Notes: generated by a model not told the origin, from the sequence alone. Positions 43,324-54,037 are shown, numbered from the stretch's first letter. The stretch: DNA of 64,000 bases from an uncultured Clostridia bacterium (GCA_944384985.1 CALWVM010000003.1:1-64000); one strand, 5' to 3'. A program made the numbers and translations.

Positions 43324-44487
43324 ATGCCGGAAGAAACGATGCGCTGCCCGTACGCGAAAAAATGCGGCGGCTGCCAGCTGCAAAATCTAAGCTATCCACA
43401 GCAGCTGCAATACAAGCAGGTCAAGTGCATCCGCCTGCTTGGATCATTCTGCCATGTGGACGAGATCATCGGCATGGAAACACCTTACCATTACCGCAAC
43501 AAAGTACAGGCGGCGTTCGCGCGCACGCGCGGCGGGAAGATCATCTCCGGTGTATACCAGGCGGCGAGCCGCCGTGTGGTGGCGGTGGAAAGCTGCCTGA
43601 TCGAGGACGAAAAGGCGGACGAGATCATCGGCACGGTGCGCGCGCTTTTGGGGCAGTTCCGCCTTTCGCCATACGACCCCGACACCAAGCGCGGCTTTTT
43701 GCGGCATGTGCTCGTCAAACGCGGCTTTAAAAGCGGGCAAATCATGGTCGTACTCGTCACAGGCACACCCATTTTCCCAAAGAAGCAGGCATTTTTACGC
43801 GCGCTTCTTCAAAAGCACCCTGAGATCACAACCATCTTACAAAACGTCAATGGCGCGCACACGGGGATGGTGCTCGGCGAGCGAGAAAGCGTGCTGTACG
43901 GACCGGGAAAAATTGAAGAACAGCTCGGCGACTGCACGTTTCAAATCAGCGCCAAGGCGTTTTACCAAATCAACCCCGTGCAAACGGAGGTATTGTATCA
44001 AAAGGCGTTGGAGTTCGCTGCACTCAACGGCACGCAGACGGTCATCGACGCTTATTGCGGGACGGGCACCATCGGCATTTTTGCTGCCCCGCACGCAAAG
44101 CAGGTCGTCGGCGTGGAGTTGAACGGCGACGCGGTCGCAGACGCGCGCCGAAACGCCAAGCGAAACGGCGTCGACAACATTCGTTTTGTCAAAGCGGATG
44201 CGGGCGCATTTTTAGCAGATATGGCGCAGGCAGGCGAACGCGCGGACGTGGTGTTCCTTGATCCGCCGCGCGCGGGCAGCAGCCTGCCCTTCCTTCGGTC
44301 GCTCGTGCGCCTTGCGCCCGCGCGGGTGGTCTATATCTCCTGCAACCCCGAGACCCAGCGGCGTGACCTGCTATTCCTTTGCAAAAACGGCTTTCGCGTC
44401 AAAAAAATCCAGCCCGTCGATATGTTTCCGCATACGAACCATGTGGAGACGGTCGTGCTGCTTCAGTGGGTGCGGGATACAACCTGA
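43324..44487 (+). CDS. rlmD: 23S rRNA (uracil-C5)-methyltransferase, RumA/RlmD family
   Basis: 387 residues from the ATG at 43324, six bases after GAGGTG; an upstream in-frame start at 43228 lies in the promoter. It methylates uridines in 23S rRNA with SAM. The [4Fe-4S] ligands are CPYAKKCGGC and a later Cys in VESCLIE. The SAM site is DAYCGTGTIGIF, the DPPRAGS loop follows, and the catalytic Cys is in YISCNPETQRRDL. The TRAM domain usual in this family seems absent or reduced, as the iron-sulfur motif starts at residue 7. Which uridine is modified cannot be read from sequence. Confidence 0.88.
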   Translation: MPEETMRCPYAKKCGGCQLQNLSYPQQLQYKQVKCIRLLGSFCHVDEIIGMETPYHYRNKVQAAFARTRGGKIISGVYQAASRRVVAVESCLIEDEKADEIIGTVRALLGQFRLSPYDPDTKRGFLRHVLVKRGFKSGQIMVVLVTGTPIFPKKQAFLRALLQKHPEITTILQNVNGAHTGMVLGERESVLYGPGKIEEQLGDCTFQISAKAFYQINPVQTEVLYQKALEFAALNGTQTVIDAYCGTGTIGIFAAPHAKQVVGVELNGDAVADARRNAKRNGVDNIRFVKADAGAFLADMAQAGERADVVFLDPPRAGSSLPFLRSLVRLAPARVVYISCNPETQRRDLLFLCKNGFRVKKIQPVDMFPHTNHVETVVLLQWVRDTT

Positions 44488-44531
44488 CGGCTTTGTCAAG
44501 AGAGCTAAGCGCAACAAAGAGGGGAAACAAA

Positions 44532-45674
44532 ATGGAAAACCGAACAAAACAGAAAAAACGTGCCGGACAGTTCTTTGTCTTTCTATTATACATCCTGCTC
44601 GGACTCATTTGCGGCTGTGTGTTTTATCCGCTGCTCGAACAGTCTTTAGCGGAAGGCTCGTTATTGAAAACAATTTTACTTCCGTTCCTGTTTTTGGCCA
44701 TCTTTTTTGCTGCGGTTGCACTCCAGATCCTCCTGCACGAGACAGGGCACCTGGTGTTCGGGCTTCTGTCGGGTTATAAATTCTGCTCCTTCCGAATTTT
44801 CAGTCTGCTTTGGATAAAAGAAAAAGGGAAGCTGCGCTTAAAACGGCTATCTCTCGCAGGAACCGGCGGGCAATGTCTGATGGCGCCGCCGGAACCGGTC
44901 AACGGCAGATTTCCCGTCATACTTTATAATTTCGGCGGCGTGCTGATGAATGTCCTTACAGGCACTGTTTTTCTGCTCTTGTTTCTGGTCTTTCAGCGCC
45001 TGCCGCTTTTGTCCGCATTCCTGCTTCTTCTTGCCGTAACCGGTTTTTTCTTTGCCGTTATAAACGGCGTACCCATGCGGCTGAACGCTGTAAACAACGA
45101 CGGATATAACGCCTTTTCGCTTCGAAAAACACCGGAAGCCATGCGCGCGTTTTGGATACAGACGAAAGTCAACGAGCTGCTCCTCCAGGGCATTCGTCTC
45201 AAGGATATGCCCGATGCGTTTTTCGTCCTGCCCGAAAACACATCGTTGGGAAACAGCATGGTTGCTGCTCTTGGCGTCCTTACATGCAGCCGTTTCATGG
45301 ACGCAAAACAGTTTAGAGAAGCCGATGCACTGATGGAGCGGCTGCTGGTGGTAGGCAGCGGCATCGCCGGGGTACACCGCGGCGCACTGGGCTGCGATCG
45401 GCTCTATCTTTCCATCATCGGGAAAAGCCGCTGCACACAGCCTGCGCTTCTTTTGACCAAAGAACTAAAGGATTTCATGAAGGCTATGAAACATGATCCT
45501 TCCGTACTGCGCACGAATTATGTTTATGCACTGTATATCGAAAAAGACAGTGTCAAAGCAGCTGCTTTCCGCACGCAGTTTGAAAAGTGCGCAAAAACCT
45601 ACCCCGCCCCTGTAGAAATACAGACCGAACGCGAACTGATGGAGTTTCCGGCAAAAGTGTGGAAAACGCAGTAA
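44532..45674 (+). CDS. M50-type membrane metalloprotease-like protein
   Basis: 380 residues from the ATG at 44532 (GAGGGG upstream). The N-terminal half has about six hydrophobic helices, with HETGH (69-73) in the second. The second half of the site may be NGVPMRLNAVNNDGYNAF, where NDGYNA takes the place of the LDG motif. The C-terminal 170 residues are soluble and helical. It is a site-2-protease-like protein found in some Clostridia next to peptide or ABC-exporter genes. Here it is followed by an MFS remnant and an ABC exporter pair. Confidence 0.75.
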   Translation: MENRTKQKKRAGQFFVFLLYILLGLICGCVFYPLLEQSLAEGSLLKTILLPFLFLAIFFAAVALQILLHETGHLVFGLLSGYKFCSFRIFSLLWIKEKGKLRLKRLSLAGTGGQCLMAPPEPVNGRFPVILYNFGGVLMNVLTGTVFLLLFLVFQRLPLLSAFLLLLAVTGFFFAVINGVPMRLNAVNNDGYNAFSLRKTPEAMRAFWIQTKVNELLLQGIRLKDMPDAFFVLPENTSLGNSMVAALGVLTCSRFMDAKQFREADALMERLLVVGSGIAGVHRGALGCDRLYLSIIGKSRCTQPALLLTKELKDFMKAMKHDPSVLRTNYVYALYIEKDSVKAAAFRTQFEKCAKTYPAPVEIQTERELMEFPAKVWKTQ

Positions 45675-45765
45675 GCGAACATTCCAGTTTTGGAGATAAA
45701 CCCTCCCCTTTCAAAATAAGCTGCAGCGTTCCATAAAGGGAGACAAACGGAAAGGAGGCTGCTGT

Positions 45766-46037
45766 TTGACGATTTTCCTCTTGACTCTGATCTGCATCTT
45801 TTATATCGGTTTGGGGCCGCCGGATTCGCTTCTGGGCGCGGCATGGCCGGCGATGTACGGGGAGCTCGGCGTGCCGGTCTCCTCGGCCGTCCTCCCTTCC
45901 GCCATTCTTTCGGGCAGGACGGTGCTGCTGCGGGTATTCAGCGCCAAATCACAGCAGCATCCCTGACAAAGAATTATGAAAGTCCAAATTTTGCGGACAT
46001 TGCCGGGTGCTTCACCGTCTTTCTGTTCAGTACATAG
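45766..46037 (+). pseudogene. N-terminal remnant of an MFS transporter
   Basis: From a TTG at 45766 behind AAAGGAGG the frame encodes an MFS opening: LLTLICIFYIGLGPPDSLLGAAWPAMYGELG. It stops at 45966 after about 66 residues. A shifted frame continues with ITAASLTKNYESPN to 46037, matching the expected next part of such a protein. The remaining 300 or more residues are missing. So this is a decayed, truncated gene whose ribosome site is still excellent; it may still yield a short peptide. Confidence 0.7.
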
Positions 46038-46087
46038 ATTTTGGGTGCGGCACTCTGCGCGTGCCCCTGCTGTAAGAGGACTTCGCT

Positions 46088-47893
46088 ATGAAATTCCCTG
46101 AGCTTCGACAACTCAAAGATAACACCGTCTATATGCTGCGCAACTGGTACCGCTGGCACCGGCGCAGTTTTTTGTACCTTGCGGCGCGCATTCCGGCACT
46201 CGTCGCCGTGCCCATGCTCATGGCGTATGCACCGAAGGTCATTATGGACTGCGTAACCGCGCACGTCCCCGTTTCTATGCTTGTGCTGCGCGTGGCGCTT
46301 TTGAGCGCGGGCATTGCGGCGGCAAGCTGGATTGCGCCGTTCATGCAGCAAAAGCTCATCGGCAGCTCGCAGATTTTGCGGATGCGCTATGCGGTGCTTT
46401 CTTTCCGCAAGACCATGACAGCGGATTTTGTAGACGTGGAAAGCCTTGCGGGGCGCGAGCGCTTAGAGCGCAGCCAGTCCTTTGTGAACGGCAGTTACAG
46501 CGGTGCGCAGGATTTCTGCGAAGTCGTCTGCATGCTCGCGCAGAGCATATTCGGCATCATTTCCTCCGTCGCGCTGCTCTCGGCGCTCCCCGCTTTGATG
46601 CTGGTGCTCATTGTCGCCGCGTGCGTGTGCGAGTTCCTTTTGTACCGTCTCGAATACCGCGCCGACCGCAAAACCCGCGACGAGCGCAACCGGCTTTCGG
46701 TTAAATTTTCCTACTTTTACCGTACGAGCCATGAATTCTCGGCCGGCAAGGACATCCGTCTTTACGGCCTCGGCGACTGGTTCATCAAAATCACTGCCGA
46801 CGTTCTGCGTGCGTACACACGCATTATCGGGCGGTATTTGGGCGTTTCATTTTCTGTTTCCGCGGCGCGGGCGCTGGTGTCCGCTGTGCGCGACGGCGTG
46901 GCGTATTTCTTTTTGATCTCCGCCGTACTCGGCGGCTCGATTTCCGTTTCGGACTTCATCTTCCTGTTCGGCATCGTTACGGGCTTTTCCGGCTATGTCA
47001 CGATGCTGACCACACAATATAACCAACTCATCCGCTGTTCCTTAGAATGCTCGAAATTCCGCGAATACGTCGAAAGCCCCGAGCGCGGGCAGGTGTCGCT
47101 GCCCGCCCTGCCGGAGGCGGACGGCTATTCGGTGGAATTTTGCGATGTGCATTTCCGCTATCGGGACGCCGAAGAAGAGACCATCCGCGGCATGTCCTTC
47201 TCGGTCAAGGCGGGGGAGAACATCGCCATCGTCGGCGAAAACGGTGCGGGCAAAACGACCGCGATCAAACTGCTTTGCGCGCTGTATGCGCCCACTGCCG
47301 GCGAAGTGCGCATCAACGGGCAGCCGCTTTCGGCATTTTCACAGAAAAGCAGCTTTGACCTGTATTCCGTTGTGTTTCAGGACTATCGCTTTTTGCCTGT
47401 GAGCATCGCGGAAAACGTCGCGCTGTGCCCGGCAGATCAGATTGACCGCGAGCGGCTTTGGGGCTGCCTTGCGAAAGCCGGCATCCGGGAAAAGGTCGAG
47501 AGCCTGCCCGAGCGCGAAAACAGCATGATGGACAAAAGCGTATACAAAACGGCGGTGGACTTTTCGGGTGGGGAAAAACAGAAACTCCTGCTCGCGCGCG
47601 CCTTATATAAAGACGCGCCCATCCTCATTTTGGACGAGCCGACTGCTGCGCTCGACCCCATCGCGGAAAACGAACTCTACTTGCAGTACAGCGCGCTGTC
47701 CGCGCACAAGACCTCCTTTTTCATTTCCCACCGTCTTTCTTCCACGCGGTTCTGCGACAAGATCCTGTTCCTTTCGGACGGCAAGATCGCGGAATTCGGC
47801 ACGCACGAGGAACTCATGCAAAAACGCGGCAAATACTACCGCATGTATGAGCTGCAAAGCTACTACTACCGGGAGGAGGCGGATGCGATATGA
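46088..47893 (+). CDS. ABC exporter half-transporter 1
   Basis: 601 residues: an N-terminal transmembrane domain (about 1-320) with six helices, then an ATPase domain. Walker A is GENGAGKTT, the signature FSGGEKQ, Walker B LILDEPTAALD and the H-loop ISHRLSS; all look catalytically competent. It is coupled to the next gene by a 4-base overlap, so the two most likely form a heterodimer. The substrate is unknown; lipid, peptide or drug are all possible. Confidence 0.9.
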   Translation: MKFPELRQLKDNTVYMLRNWYRWHRRSFLYLAARIPALVAVPMLMAYAPKVIMDCVTAHVPVSMLVLRVALLSAGIAAASWIAPFMQQKLIGSSQILRMRYAVLSFRKTMTADFVDVESLAGRERLERSQSFVNGSYSGAQDFCEVVCMLAQSIFGIISSVALLSALPALMLVLIVAACVCEFLLYRLEYRADRKTRDERNRLSVKFSYFYRTSHEFSAGKDIRLYGLGDWFIKITADVLRAYTRIIGRYLGVSFSVSAARALVSAVRDGVAYFFLISAVLGGSISVSDFIFLFGIVTGFSGYVTMLTTQYNQLIRCSLECSKFREYVESPERGQVSLPALPEADGYSVEFCDVHFRYRDAEEETIRGMSFSVKAGENIAIVGENGAGKTTAIKLLCALYAPTAGEVRINGQPLSAFSQKSSFDLYSVVFQDYRFLPVSIAENVALCPADQIDRERLWGCLAKAGIREKVESLPERENSMMDKSVYKTAVDFSGGEKQKLLLARALYKDAPILILDEPTAALDPIAENELYLQYSALSAHKTSFFISHRLSSTRFCDKILFLSDGKIAEFGTHEELMQKRGKYYRMYELQSYYYREEADAI

Positions 47894-49722
47894 CCCGATA
47901 CATACGCGCTTATCTGCGGGCGTTCGGGCAGACGGCGCGCTTTGAGCCGCTGCTTATCCCCGTCGCCGTCCTGCTAGCGGTGTGCGCGGGCGTGAAGCCT
48001 TTTGTCAATATCTATTTCTCGGCGCGCATCGTCGCCGAGCTTTCCGGCGCGCAGGCTGTGCGCACGCTCGTCACACTTGTGGCGGTGTGTTTGGGGCTCA
48101 ACTTCGTGCTGCAGCTCTTAAATGACTTTTTGACGCCGACGTTTTACATGCTGCGCAGCCGCCTGTATGAAAAAGAGCGCATGACCGTGGAGCACAAGCT
48201 GTTTCAGCTGGATTTTGCGAAGCTCGAGGACAGCTCGTTCCAGGAGCTTGTGCACCTGCACACGGAATCCATGGATAAAATCTTCTCCGCGTTCGTGCAG
48301 CTTTGCTGGATGCTCAAGGATTTCCTGACCGGGGTTGTGACGCTGGTCTGCGCCGTCGCGCTGATCTTTCCGCTTTTGAAAATCGGCGTGACGAAAACGG
48401 GCGAGGGCTTTTTGCACTCCCCGTGGTTCTTAGCCGTTTTGGGGGCGGGGATCGCCGTGGCGGTGGTCATCATCCTGCATTTAAGCAGTAAAACCAGCCG
48501 CATCTGGTTCCAATCCAACGAACGCTACGGCAGGCTCAACCGCCTGTTCCGCCGCTACCGTGACCTGCTGGCAGATTACAATTCCGGCAAAGAGGTGCGT
48601 CTTTACAACGAACGTCCGCTGATCGAAAAAGAGGCGACCGAGCAGCTTTTAACCAAAGGCGAGACCATTTTGCACGAGACCTCGCGGCAGTCCGCCGCGG
48701 CGAGCGCGTATATCGCCATCGTCGGGGCGCTCGTGGGCTTCGGCGTTTACACCTTTATCGGTGTGAAGGGCACGCTTGGGCTTTTTGACATTGAAGCGCT
48801 GGTGCGCTACATCGGCGCGTTCATGCAGATGATTACGGGCATCACGTCCATTGCGACCACGCTCGGACGGCATGCGGAGATTTTGCCGAACCTCGAATAC
48901 TTTTTCCGCATTGCGGACACAAAAACCGACATGACCTATGGCGACAAAGAAGTAGACCTGCAAGCGGTCGAAATCGAATTTTGCAACGTCTGGTTCAAAT
49001 ACCCTTCCGCAGAAGATTACACGCTGCGGGATATTTCCCTGAAGATCAACAAGGGCGAGCGGCTGGCGGTGGTCGGGCGCAACGGCTCGGGCAAGACGAC
49101 GTTCATCAAGCTCCTGTGTAGGCTTTACGACCCCGACCGCGGCGCAATCTACGTCAACGGCGTAGACCTGCGCGAACTCTCAAGGGAGTGCTGCACTAAG
49201 CTGTTTTCGGTCGTATTCCAGGACTTTAAGCTGTTCGCGCTGACCGTGTCGGAAAACCTGACCTGCGGGGAAAAGCCCGACCGCGAACGGCTGCGCCAAA
49301 GCCTTGCCCAAGCGGACGTGCTCGGGCGCGTACAGCGGATGCAAAGCCGTGAGGACACGCCGCTTTACAAAGACTTGGACAAAGACGGCGTGGAAGTTTC
49401 AGGCGGCGAAGCGCAGAAGCTTGCGCTCGCCCGCGCGCTTTACAAGGACGCACCCATCGTGGTGCTCGACGAGCCGACCGCCGCGCTCGACCCCGTGGCG
49501 GAGCACAAAATCTACCAGCAGTTCAATGCCTTTGTAGAAGGAAAAACGGCGATCTACATTTCACACCGTCTTTCCTCCTGCCGGTTCTGCGACACCATCG
49601 CGGTGTTCCGCAGGGGCGCGCTCGTGCAGTGCGGCACACACGAGCAGCTTGTGCATACCGAAGGCGAATACAAACGCCTTTGGGACGCGCAGGCGGGATA
49701 CTATTTAGATAGCAAAGACTAA
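47890..49722 (+). CDS. ABC exporter half-transporter 2
   Basis: 610 residues with the same architecture as its partner. Walker A GRNGSGKTT, signature VSGGEAQ, Walker B VVLDEPTAALD and H-loop ISHRLSS are intact. ATGA overlap with the upstream half-transporter suggests co-translation. A strong terminator about 100 bases after the stop closes the operon. Confidence 0.9.
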   Translation: MTRYIRAYLRAFGQTARFEPLLIPVAVLLAVCAGVKPFVNIYFSARIVAELSGAQAVRTLVTLVAVCLGLNFVLQLLNDFLTPTFYMLRSRLYEKERMTVEHKLFQLDFAKLEDSSFQELVHLHTESMDKIFSAFVQLCWMLKDFLTGVVTLVCAVALIFPLLKIGVTKTGEGFLHSPWFLAVLGAGIAVAVVIILHLSSKTSRIWFQSNERYGRLNRLFRRYRDLLADYNSGKEVRLYNERPLIEKEATEQLLTKGETILHETSRQSAAASAYIAIVGALVGFGVYTFIGVKGTLGLFDIEALVRYIGAFMQMITGITSIATTLGRHAEILPNLEYFFRIADTKTDMTYGDKEVDLQAVEIEFCNVWFKYPSAEDYTLRDISLKINKGERLAVVGRNGSGKTTFIKLLCRLYDPDRGAIYVNGVDLRELSRECCTKLFSVVFQDFKLFALTVSENLTCGEKPDRERLRQSLAQADVLGRVQRMQSREDTPLYKDLDKDGVEVSGGEAQKLALARALYKDAPIVVLDEPTAALDPVAEHKIYQQFNAFVEGKTAIYISHRLSSCRFCDTIAVFRRGALVQCGTHEQLVHTEGEYKRLWDAQAGYYLDSKD

Positions 49723-49819
49723 GCCGATGCGTAGCAGCAGGTGCGGAAGCTTGCCGCTACGCGACGAGACTGCCCGCACAGCAAGTGAAAACTTCTCCGT
49801 TCTTTTTACCATCCGGCGC

Positions 49820-49854
49820 AGCCGGAAGTCTTCGGACTTCCGGCTGCTGTTTTT
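49820..49854 (+). terminator. Terminator of the ABC exporter operon
   Basis: A perfect 11-bp stem (49820-49830 with 49835-49845), TTCG loop, then GCTGTTTTT. Confidence 0.85.
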
Positions 49855-49937
49855 ATTTCCGGCGTGTTCTTTGCGCATACAGCCGCACAGCGCTTCATAC
49901 GATGATAGCGACTTCCCGTTTCGAAAGGAGGGTGCGT

Positions 49938-50930
49938 ATGCGGGGGACGGATGTTTTGCGGCTGCTCGGGGGGCTTGCGCTGTTTTTGTACGGAATGCAG
50001 ATGATGAGCGCGGGGCTCGAAGAAGCGGCGGGCGCGCGGCTGCAAAAGCTGCTCGCCAAACTGACCGGGCGTCCGCTTGCAGGGGTGCTCGTCGGCGCGG
50101 GCGTCACCGCCGTTATCCAATCCTCCTCCGCTACGACGGTCATGGTCGTCGGCTTTGTGAACGCGGGCATGATGACGCTGCGGCAGGCGGTCGGCGTCAT
50201 TATGGGCGCAAACATCGGCACGACCGTCACCGGGCAGCTCATTGCGCTCGACATCGGGCAGATCGCGCCGGTTTTTGCCATTTGCGGCGTATTGCCGGCG
50301 GTCTTCTCGAAACGCCGCACGCTCCGGCTTTGCGGGCAGGTGACGGCGGGGCTTGGTTTTTTGTTCATCGGCATGTCGATGATGAGCAGCGCGCTCGCGC
50401 CGCTTGCGCAGTCGCCGCGGTTTATCCGCCTGCTTACCTCGTTTCAAAGCCCCATCCTCGGCATCCTCGCAGGCACTGTGTTCACGGCGGTCATTCAATC
50501 CTCGTCCGCCTCGGTCGGCATTTTGCAGGCGCTCGCCGCCAACGGGCTCATTGGGGCGGACGCCGCCGTGTATGTGCTGTTCGGGCAGAACATCGGCACC
50601 TGCATCACGGCGGCGCTCGCCGCCGTTGGGACGTCGCAAAATGCGAAGCGTGCAGCGGCGGTACACATTCTGTTCAACGTGTTCGGCACGGCGATTTTTA
50701 CGCCCTTATGTATGGTCATCCCGCTGCGGGCATTCGTCGAGTCCCTCGCGCCCGGCGACCCCGCCGCGCAGATCGCTCATATGCACACGCTGTTTAATGT
50801 GGCAAGCACGCTGCTGCTGTTCCCGTTCGGCGGCGCACTCGCCCGCCTTGCCGAACGGATTTTGCCGGAGGAGAAGCGCAGTTGCACGCATTTTCATTTT
50901 TGTAGACCGTATATGCGAAAAAGCCGCTAA
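49938..50930 (+). CDS. Na/Pi cotransporter family protein, short form
   Basis: 330 residues from the ATG at 49938 (GGAGGG upstream). Both inverted-repeat substrate motifs are present: VIQSSSATT and VIQSSSASV, with GANIGTT and GQNIGTC. The C-terminal PhoU-like cytoplasmic domain of the usual 550-residue bacterial protein is absent. It imports phosphate, or a related anion, with Na+. The start context is good and the frame intact, so this is a natural short form rather than a truncation by mutation. Confidence 0.85.
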   Translation: MRGTDVLRLLGGLALFLYGMQMMSAGLEEAAGARLQKLLAKLTGRPLAGVLVGAGVTAVIQSSSATTVMVVGFVNAGMMTLRQAVGVIMGANIGTTVTGQLIALDIGQIAPVFAICGVLPAVFSKRRTLRLCGQVTAGLGFLFIGMSMMSSALAPLAQSPRFIRLLTSFQSPILGILAGTVFTAVIQSSSASVGILQALAANGLIGADAAVYVLFGQNIGTCITAALAAVGTSQNAKRAAAVHILFNVFGTAIFTPLCMVIPLRAFVESLAPGDPAAQIAHMHTLFNVASTLLLFPFGGALARLAERILPEEKRSCTHFHFCRPYMRKSR

Positions 50931-51043
50931 ATAAGCCTATTGAATTTCTGTGCTTTTATTGAAAGGGAAAACGTATTAGTATGGGCGGCAAGGGCTGGTG
51001 GAGCAGAGGACGGGTTTCAACAGAAATTTAATCCTTAAACGAA

Positions 51044-51069
51044 GAGCCCCCGCCACATGGCGGGGGCTC
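51044..51069 (-). terminator. secA terminator
   Basis: A perfect 11-bp G+C stem (51044-51054 with 51059-51069) around ACAT, with TCTTCGTTT on the minus strand. The interval 50931-51043 otherwise shows no gene. Confidence 0.75.
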
Positions 51070-51094
51070 GCTTTGTGCGGATTCGATTTTTGGC

Positions 51095-53821
51095 TTAGTC
51101 GTCCTTGCCGCAGCAGTGCTTATACTTTTTGCCGCTGCCGCAGGGGCAAGGGTCGTTTCTGCCGGGCTTTTTCGCCTTGCGCACGGGCTGGCGTTTTTCG
51201 CTGCCGTCCGTGCCGCCGGACGTACCCGTGATCTTAGCCTGCTGTTCGCGCTTGACCTCCTGGTCCGTGCGCAGCTGCACGGTCAGGATACCCACGACAG
51301 TGCCCTCCTGGATGGCGGCAGTCATTTCGTCAAACATATCGAAACTCTCGCGGCGGAATGCAACGACCGGGTCCTGCTGGCCGTAGGAACGCAGATAGAT
51401 GCCGCGCTTGAGCTCTTCCATCGCGTCGATGTGATCCATCCAGCGCAGGTCTACGTTCCGCAGCAGGATCGCGCGCTCCAGCTCGCCCATAACAGCGTCG
51501 CCGTATTTTTCCGTCTGCGCTTTGTACCGCTTGTTCGCAAGGTCTTTAAGCAGGTCGGCGCACGCGTCCTGCGAATCGATCTTTTCAACGTCCGTGTCGC
51601 CCAAAAGCCAGCCGAGCTTTGCCTGCATGCCGCGCAGGTTCCAGTCACTCTTCGGAAGCGCCGCCGGGCAGTAAAACTCCGCCTGCGCCGTGCAGAAATC
51701 GTCGATCATCTTCTGGATGGTCGCGTGCAGGTCCACGCCGTCGAGCACCTGGTTGCGCTGGCCGTAGATGACCTCGCGCTGCTTGTTCATTACGTCGTCG
51801 AAATTCAGGACGTTGCGCCGCGCGGCGAAGTTGTTGGATTCGACCTTTTTCTGCGCGCCCTCGATGAGGTTTGTCAGCATCTTGCTTTCAATGGGCATAT
51901 CGCCGACGGATTTGAACGAATCCAGCACCGCATAGAAGCGGTCACCCGCGAACAGGCGCAGCAGCTCGTCTTCGGCGGAAAGGTAGAACCGGCTGCGGCC
52001 GGGGTCGCCCTGACGGCCGGAACGCCCGCGCAGCTGGTTGTCGATACGCCGCGACTCATGGCGTTCGGTGCCGATGATGTAAAGCCCGCCCGCTTCGCGC
52101 ACGGCGTCGGCTTCTTCGCCGATCTGGGCTTTGTATTTGTCTTCAAGTTCGCGGTACGTCTTGCGCGCGTCGAGGATCTCTTCGTCATTCGTTTCGGCAA
52201 AGCCGGTCGCTTCGGCGATAAGCTCTTCGGCAAAGCCCTTTTTGCGCATTTCCGCTCTCGCCATGAACTCGGGGTTGCCGCCGAGGATGATGTCCGTACC
52301 GCGCCCGGCCATGTTCGTGGCGATGGTCACGGCGCCGTATTTGCCCGCCTGGGCGATGATTTCGGCTTCCTTTTCGTGGTACTTCGCATTGAGCACCTCG
52401 TGCTTGATGCCGCGTTTGCGCAGCGCTTTCGAGAGTGCCTCGCTCTTTTCGATGCTGATTGTGCCGACCAGCACAGGCTGCCCTTTTTCATGGCAGGCAA
52501 GGATCTGCTCGATGATTGCGTTGAATTTCGCCTGCTCGGTCTTATAAAGCAGGTCGGGTTCATCCACGCGGATCATCGGCTTGTTGGTCGGGATCGCGAC
52601 GACGTCGAGCGAATAGATCTCCTGGAACTCGGCGCTTTCGGTCATGGCTGTACCGGTCATGCCGGATAGCTTATTGTACAGGCGGAAATAGTTCTGGAAG
52701 GTGATGGTCGCAAGCGTTTTGGTCTCGCGCTCGACCTTGACACCCTCTTTTGCCTCGATCGCCTGGTGCAGGCCCTCGCTGTAACGGCGGCCAAGCATGA
52801 TGCGCCCCGTGAATTCATCGACGATGAGCACCTGGCCGTCCTTGACGACATAGTCCACGTCGCGCTTCATCACGCCGATGGCGCGGATCGCCTGCTCGAT
52901 GTGGTGCAGCAGCGTGCTGTTTTCCGCATCCATCAGGTTTTCCACGTTGAAGTATTTTTCGGCTTTGGCGATACCGTTCTTCGTCAGCGTCGCACTGCGC
53001 GCCTTTTCATCGACGATATAATCGCCGTCCGCGTCCACCACATCCTCGGCGTTGACCTTGGTGTCCAGCTCCTTGACCGTGACCATTTTCAGGGATTTCG
53101 CGAAGCTGTCCGCGATTTTGTAAAGGTCGGTGGACTTGTCGCCCTGCCCGGAAATAATCAGCGGCGTGCGCGCCTCATCGATCAAAATGGAGTCCACTTC
53201 GTCCACGATGGCGAAACTGTGGCCGCGCTGGACGCGCTGATTGGCGTAAAGCACCATGTTGTCGCGCAGGTAGTCGAAGCCCATTTCGTTGTTCGTGCCG
53301 TAGGTGATGTCGGCGGCGTATGCCGCTTTGCGCTCTTCATTGGTGCACTCATGGACAATGAGCCCCACCGAAAGCCCCAAAAAGCGGTACAGCTTGCCCA
53401 TCCACTCCGAGTCGCGGCGGGCAAGGTAATCGTTGACTGTGACGATGTGCACGCCGTTGCCCGAAAGCGCATTTAAGTAAGCGGGCAGCGTCGCCACGAG
53501 CGTTTTGCCTTCGCCGGTCTTCATCTCGGCGATGCGCCCCTGGTGCAGCACGATACCGCCGATGATCTGCACGGGAAAGTGCTTCATATTGAGCACGCGC
53601 GCCGCCGCTTCGCGGCAGGCGGCAAACGCCTCGGGCAGAAGGTCGTCGAGCGTCTCGCCGTTTTGCAGGCGCTCGCGAAACTGCGGGGTCTTGGCCTTGA
53701 GCTCTTCATCGGTCAAAGCGGCGTACTCGTCTTCGAGCGCGAGCACCTGTTTTTGCAGCGGTAGGATCCGCTTGATCTCACGCGAAGAATAGTCGCCGAA
53801 TATTTTTTTCAAGAATGACAT
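51095..53821 (-). CDS. secA: Preprotein translocase ATPase SecA
   Basis: 908 residues from the ATG at 53821. The N-terminal motor shows MKTGEGKTL (Walker A), [20 protein letters not shown] (DEAD-type Walker B) and, in the second motor half, [11 protein letters not shown] and GRSGRQGD. The C-terminus carries the SEC-C zinc motif [14 protein letters not shown], which binds SecB or ribosomes. It drives export through SecYEG. The gene is monocistronic; a candidate extended -10 promoter (TACAAT at 53899-53894) lies about 75 bases before the start. Confidence 0.97.
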   Translation of the reverse strand: MSFLKKIFGDYSSREIKRILPLQKQVLALEDEYAALTDEELKAKTPQFRERLQNGETLDDLLPEAFAACREAAARVLNMKHFPVQIIGGIVLHQGRIAEMKTGEGKTLVATLPAYLNALSGNGVHIVTVNDYLARRDSEWMGKLYRFLGLSVGLIVHECTNEERKAAYAADITYGTNNEMGFDYLRDNMVLYANQRVQRGHSFAIVDEVDSILIDEARTPLIISGQGDKSTDLYKIADSFAKSLKMVTVKELDTKVNAEDVVDADGDYIVDEKARSATLTKNGIAKAEKYFNVENLMDAENSTLLHHIEQAIRAIGVMKRDVDYVVKDGQVLIVDEFTGRIMLGRRYSEGLHQAIEAKEGVKVERETKTLATITFQNYFRLYNKLSGMTGTAMTESAEFQEIYSLDVVAIPTNKPMIRVDEPDLLYKTEQAKFNAIIEQILACHEKGQPVLVGTISIEKSEALSKALRKRGIKHEVLNAKYHEKEAEIIAQAGKYGAVTIATNMAGRGTDIILGGNPEFMARAEMRKKGFAEELIAEATGFAETNDEEILDARKTYRELEDKYKAQIGEEADAVREAGGLYIIGTERHESRRIDNQLRGRSGRQGDPGRSRFYLSAEDELLRLFAGDRFYAVLDSFKSVGDMPIESKMLTNLIEGAQKKVESNNFAARRNVLNFDDVMNKQREVIYGQRNQVLDGVDLHATIQKMIDDFCTAQAEFYCPAALPKSDWNLRGMQAKLGWLLGDTDVEKIDSQDACADLLKDLANKRYKAQTEKYGDAVMGELERAILLRNVDLRWMDHIDAMEELKRGIYLRSYGQQDPVVAFRRESFDMFDEMTAAIQEGTVVGILTVQLRTDQEVKREQQAKITGTSGGTDGSEKRQPVRKAKKPGRNDPCPCGSGKKYKHCCGKDD

Positions 53822-54002
53822 AGAGATTCGTCCTTTCCGGCGGTTTCGGGGCAAAACAGCCTGCTTTTCCCGAAACAGCCATATACATATAACATTGTAC
53901 CACAATGCAAAGAAAAAATCACCTGTTTTTTTCCAATTTGCGGCAGGCTTGTGCGCAACTGCTTTTTCTACGGATTTTTACCGCGCTGCACGCGAGTTTT
54001 CG

Positions 54003-54031
54003 TTGACTTTGCATGAAATTTTTGCTATACT
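54003..54031 (+). promoter_or_regulatory. Promoter of the SCP2/aminotransferase/transketolase operon
   Basis: TTGACT (54003-54008), 17-base spacer ending TGC, TATACT (54026-54031), the extended -10 type. An inverted repeat TTTGCA/TGCAAA (54008-54013, 54031-54036) flanks the spacer. Confidence 0.8.
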
Positions 54032-54037
54032 GCAAAT

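Noticed and set aside
50994-51030. A 16-codon frame (start at about 50980) between the Na/Pi cotransporter and secA
   Set aside because: No adequately spaced ribosome site and nothing to support translation.
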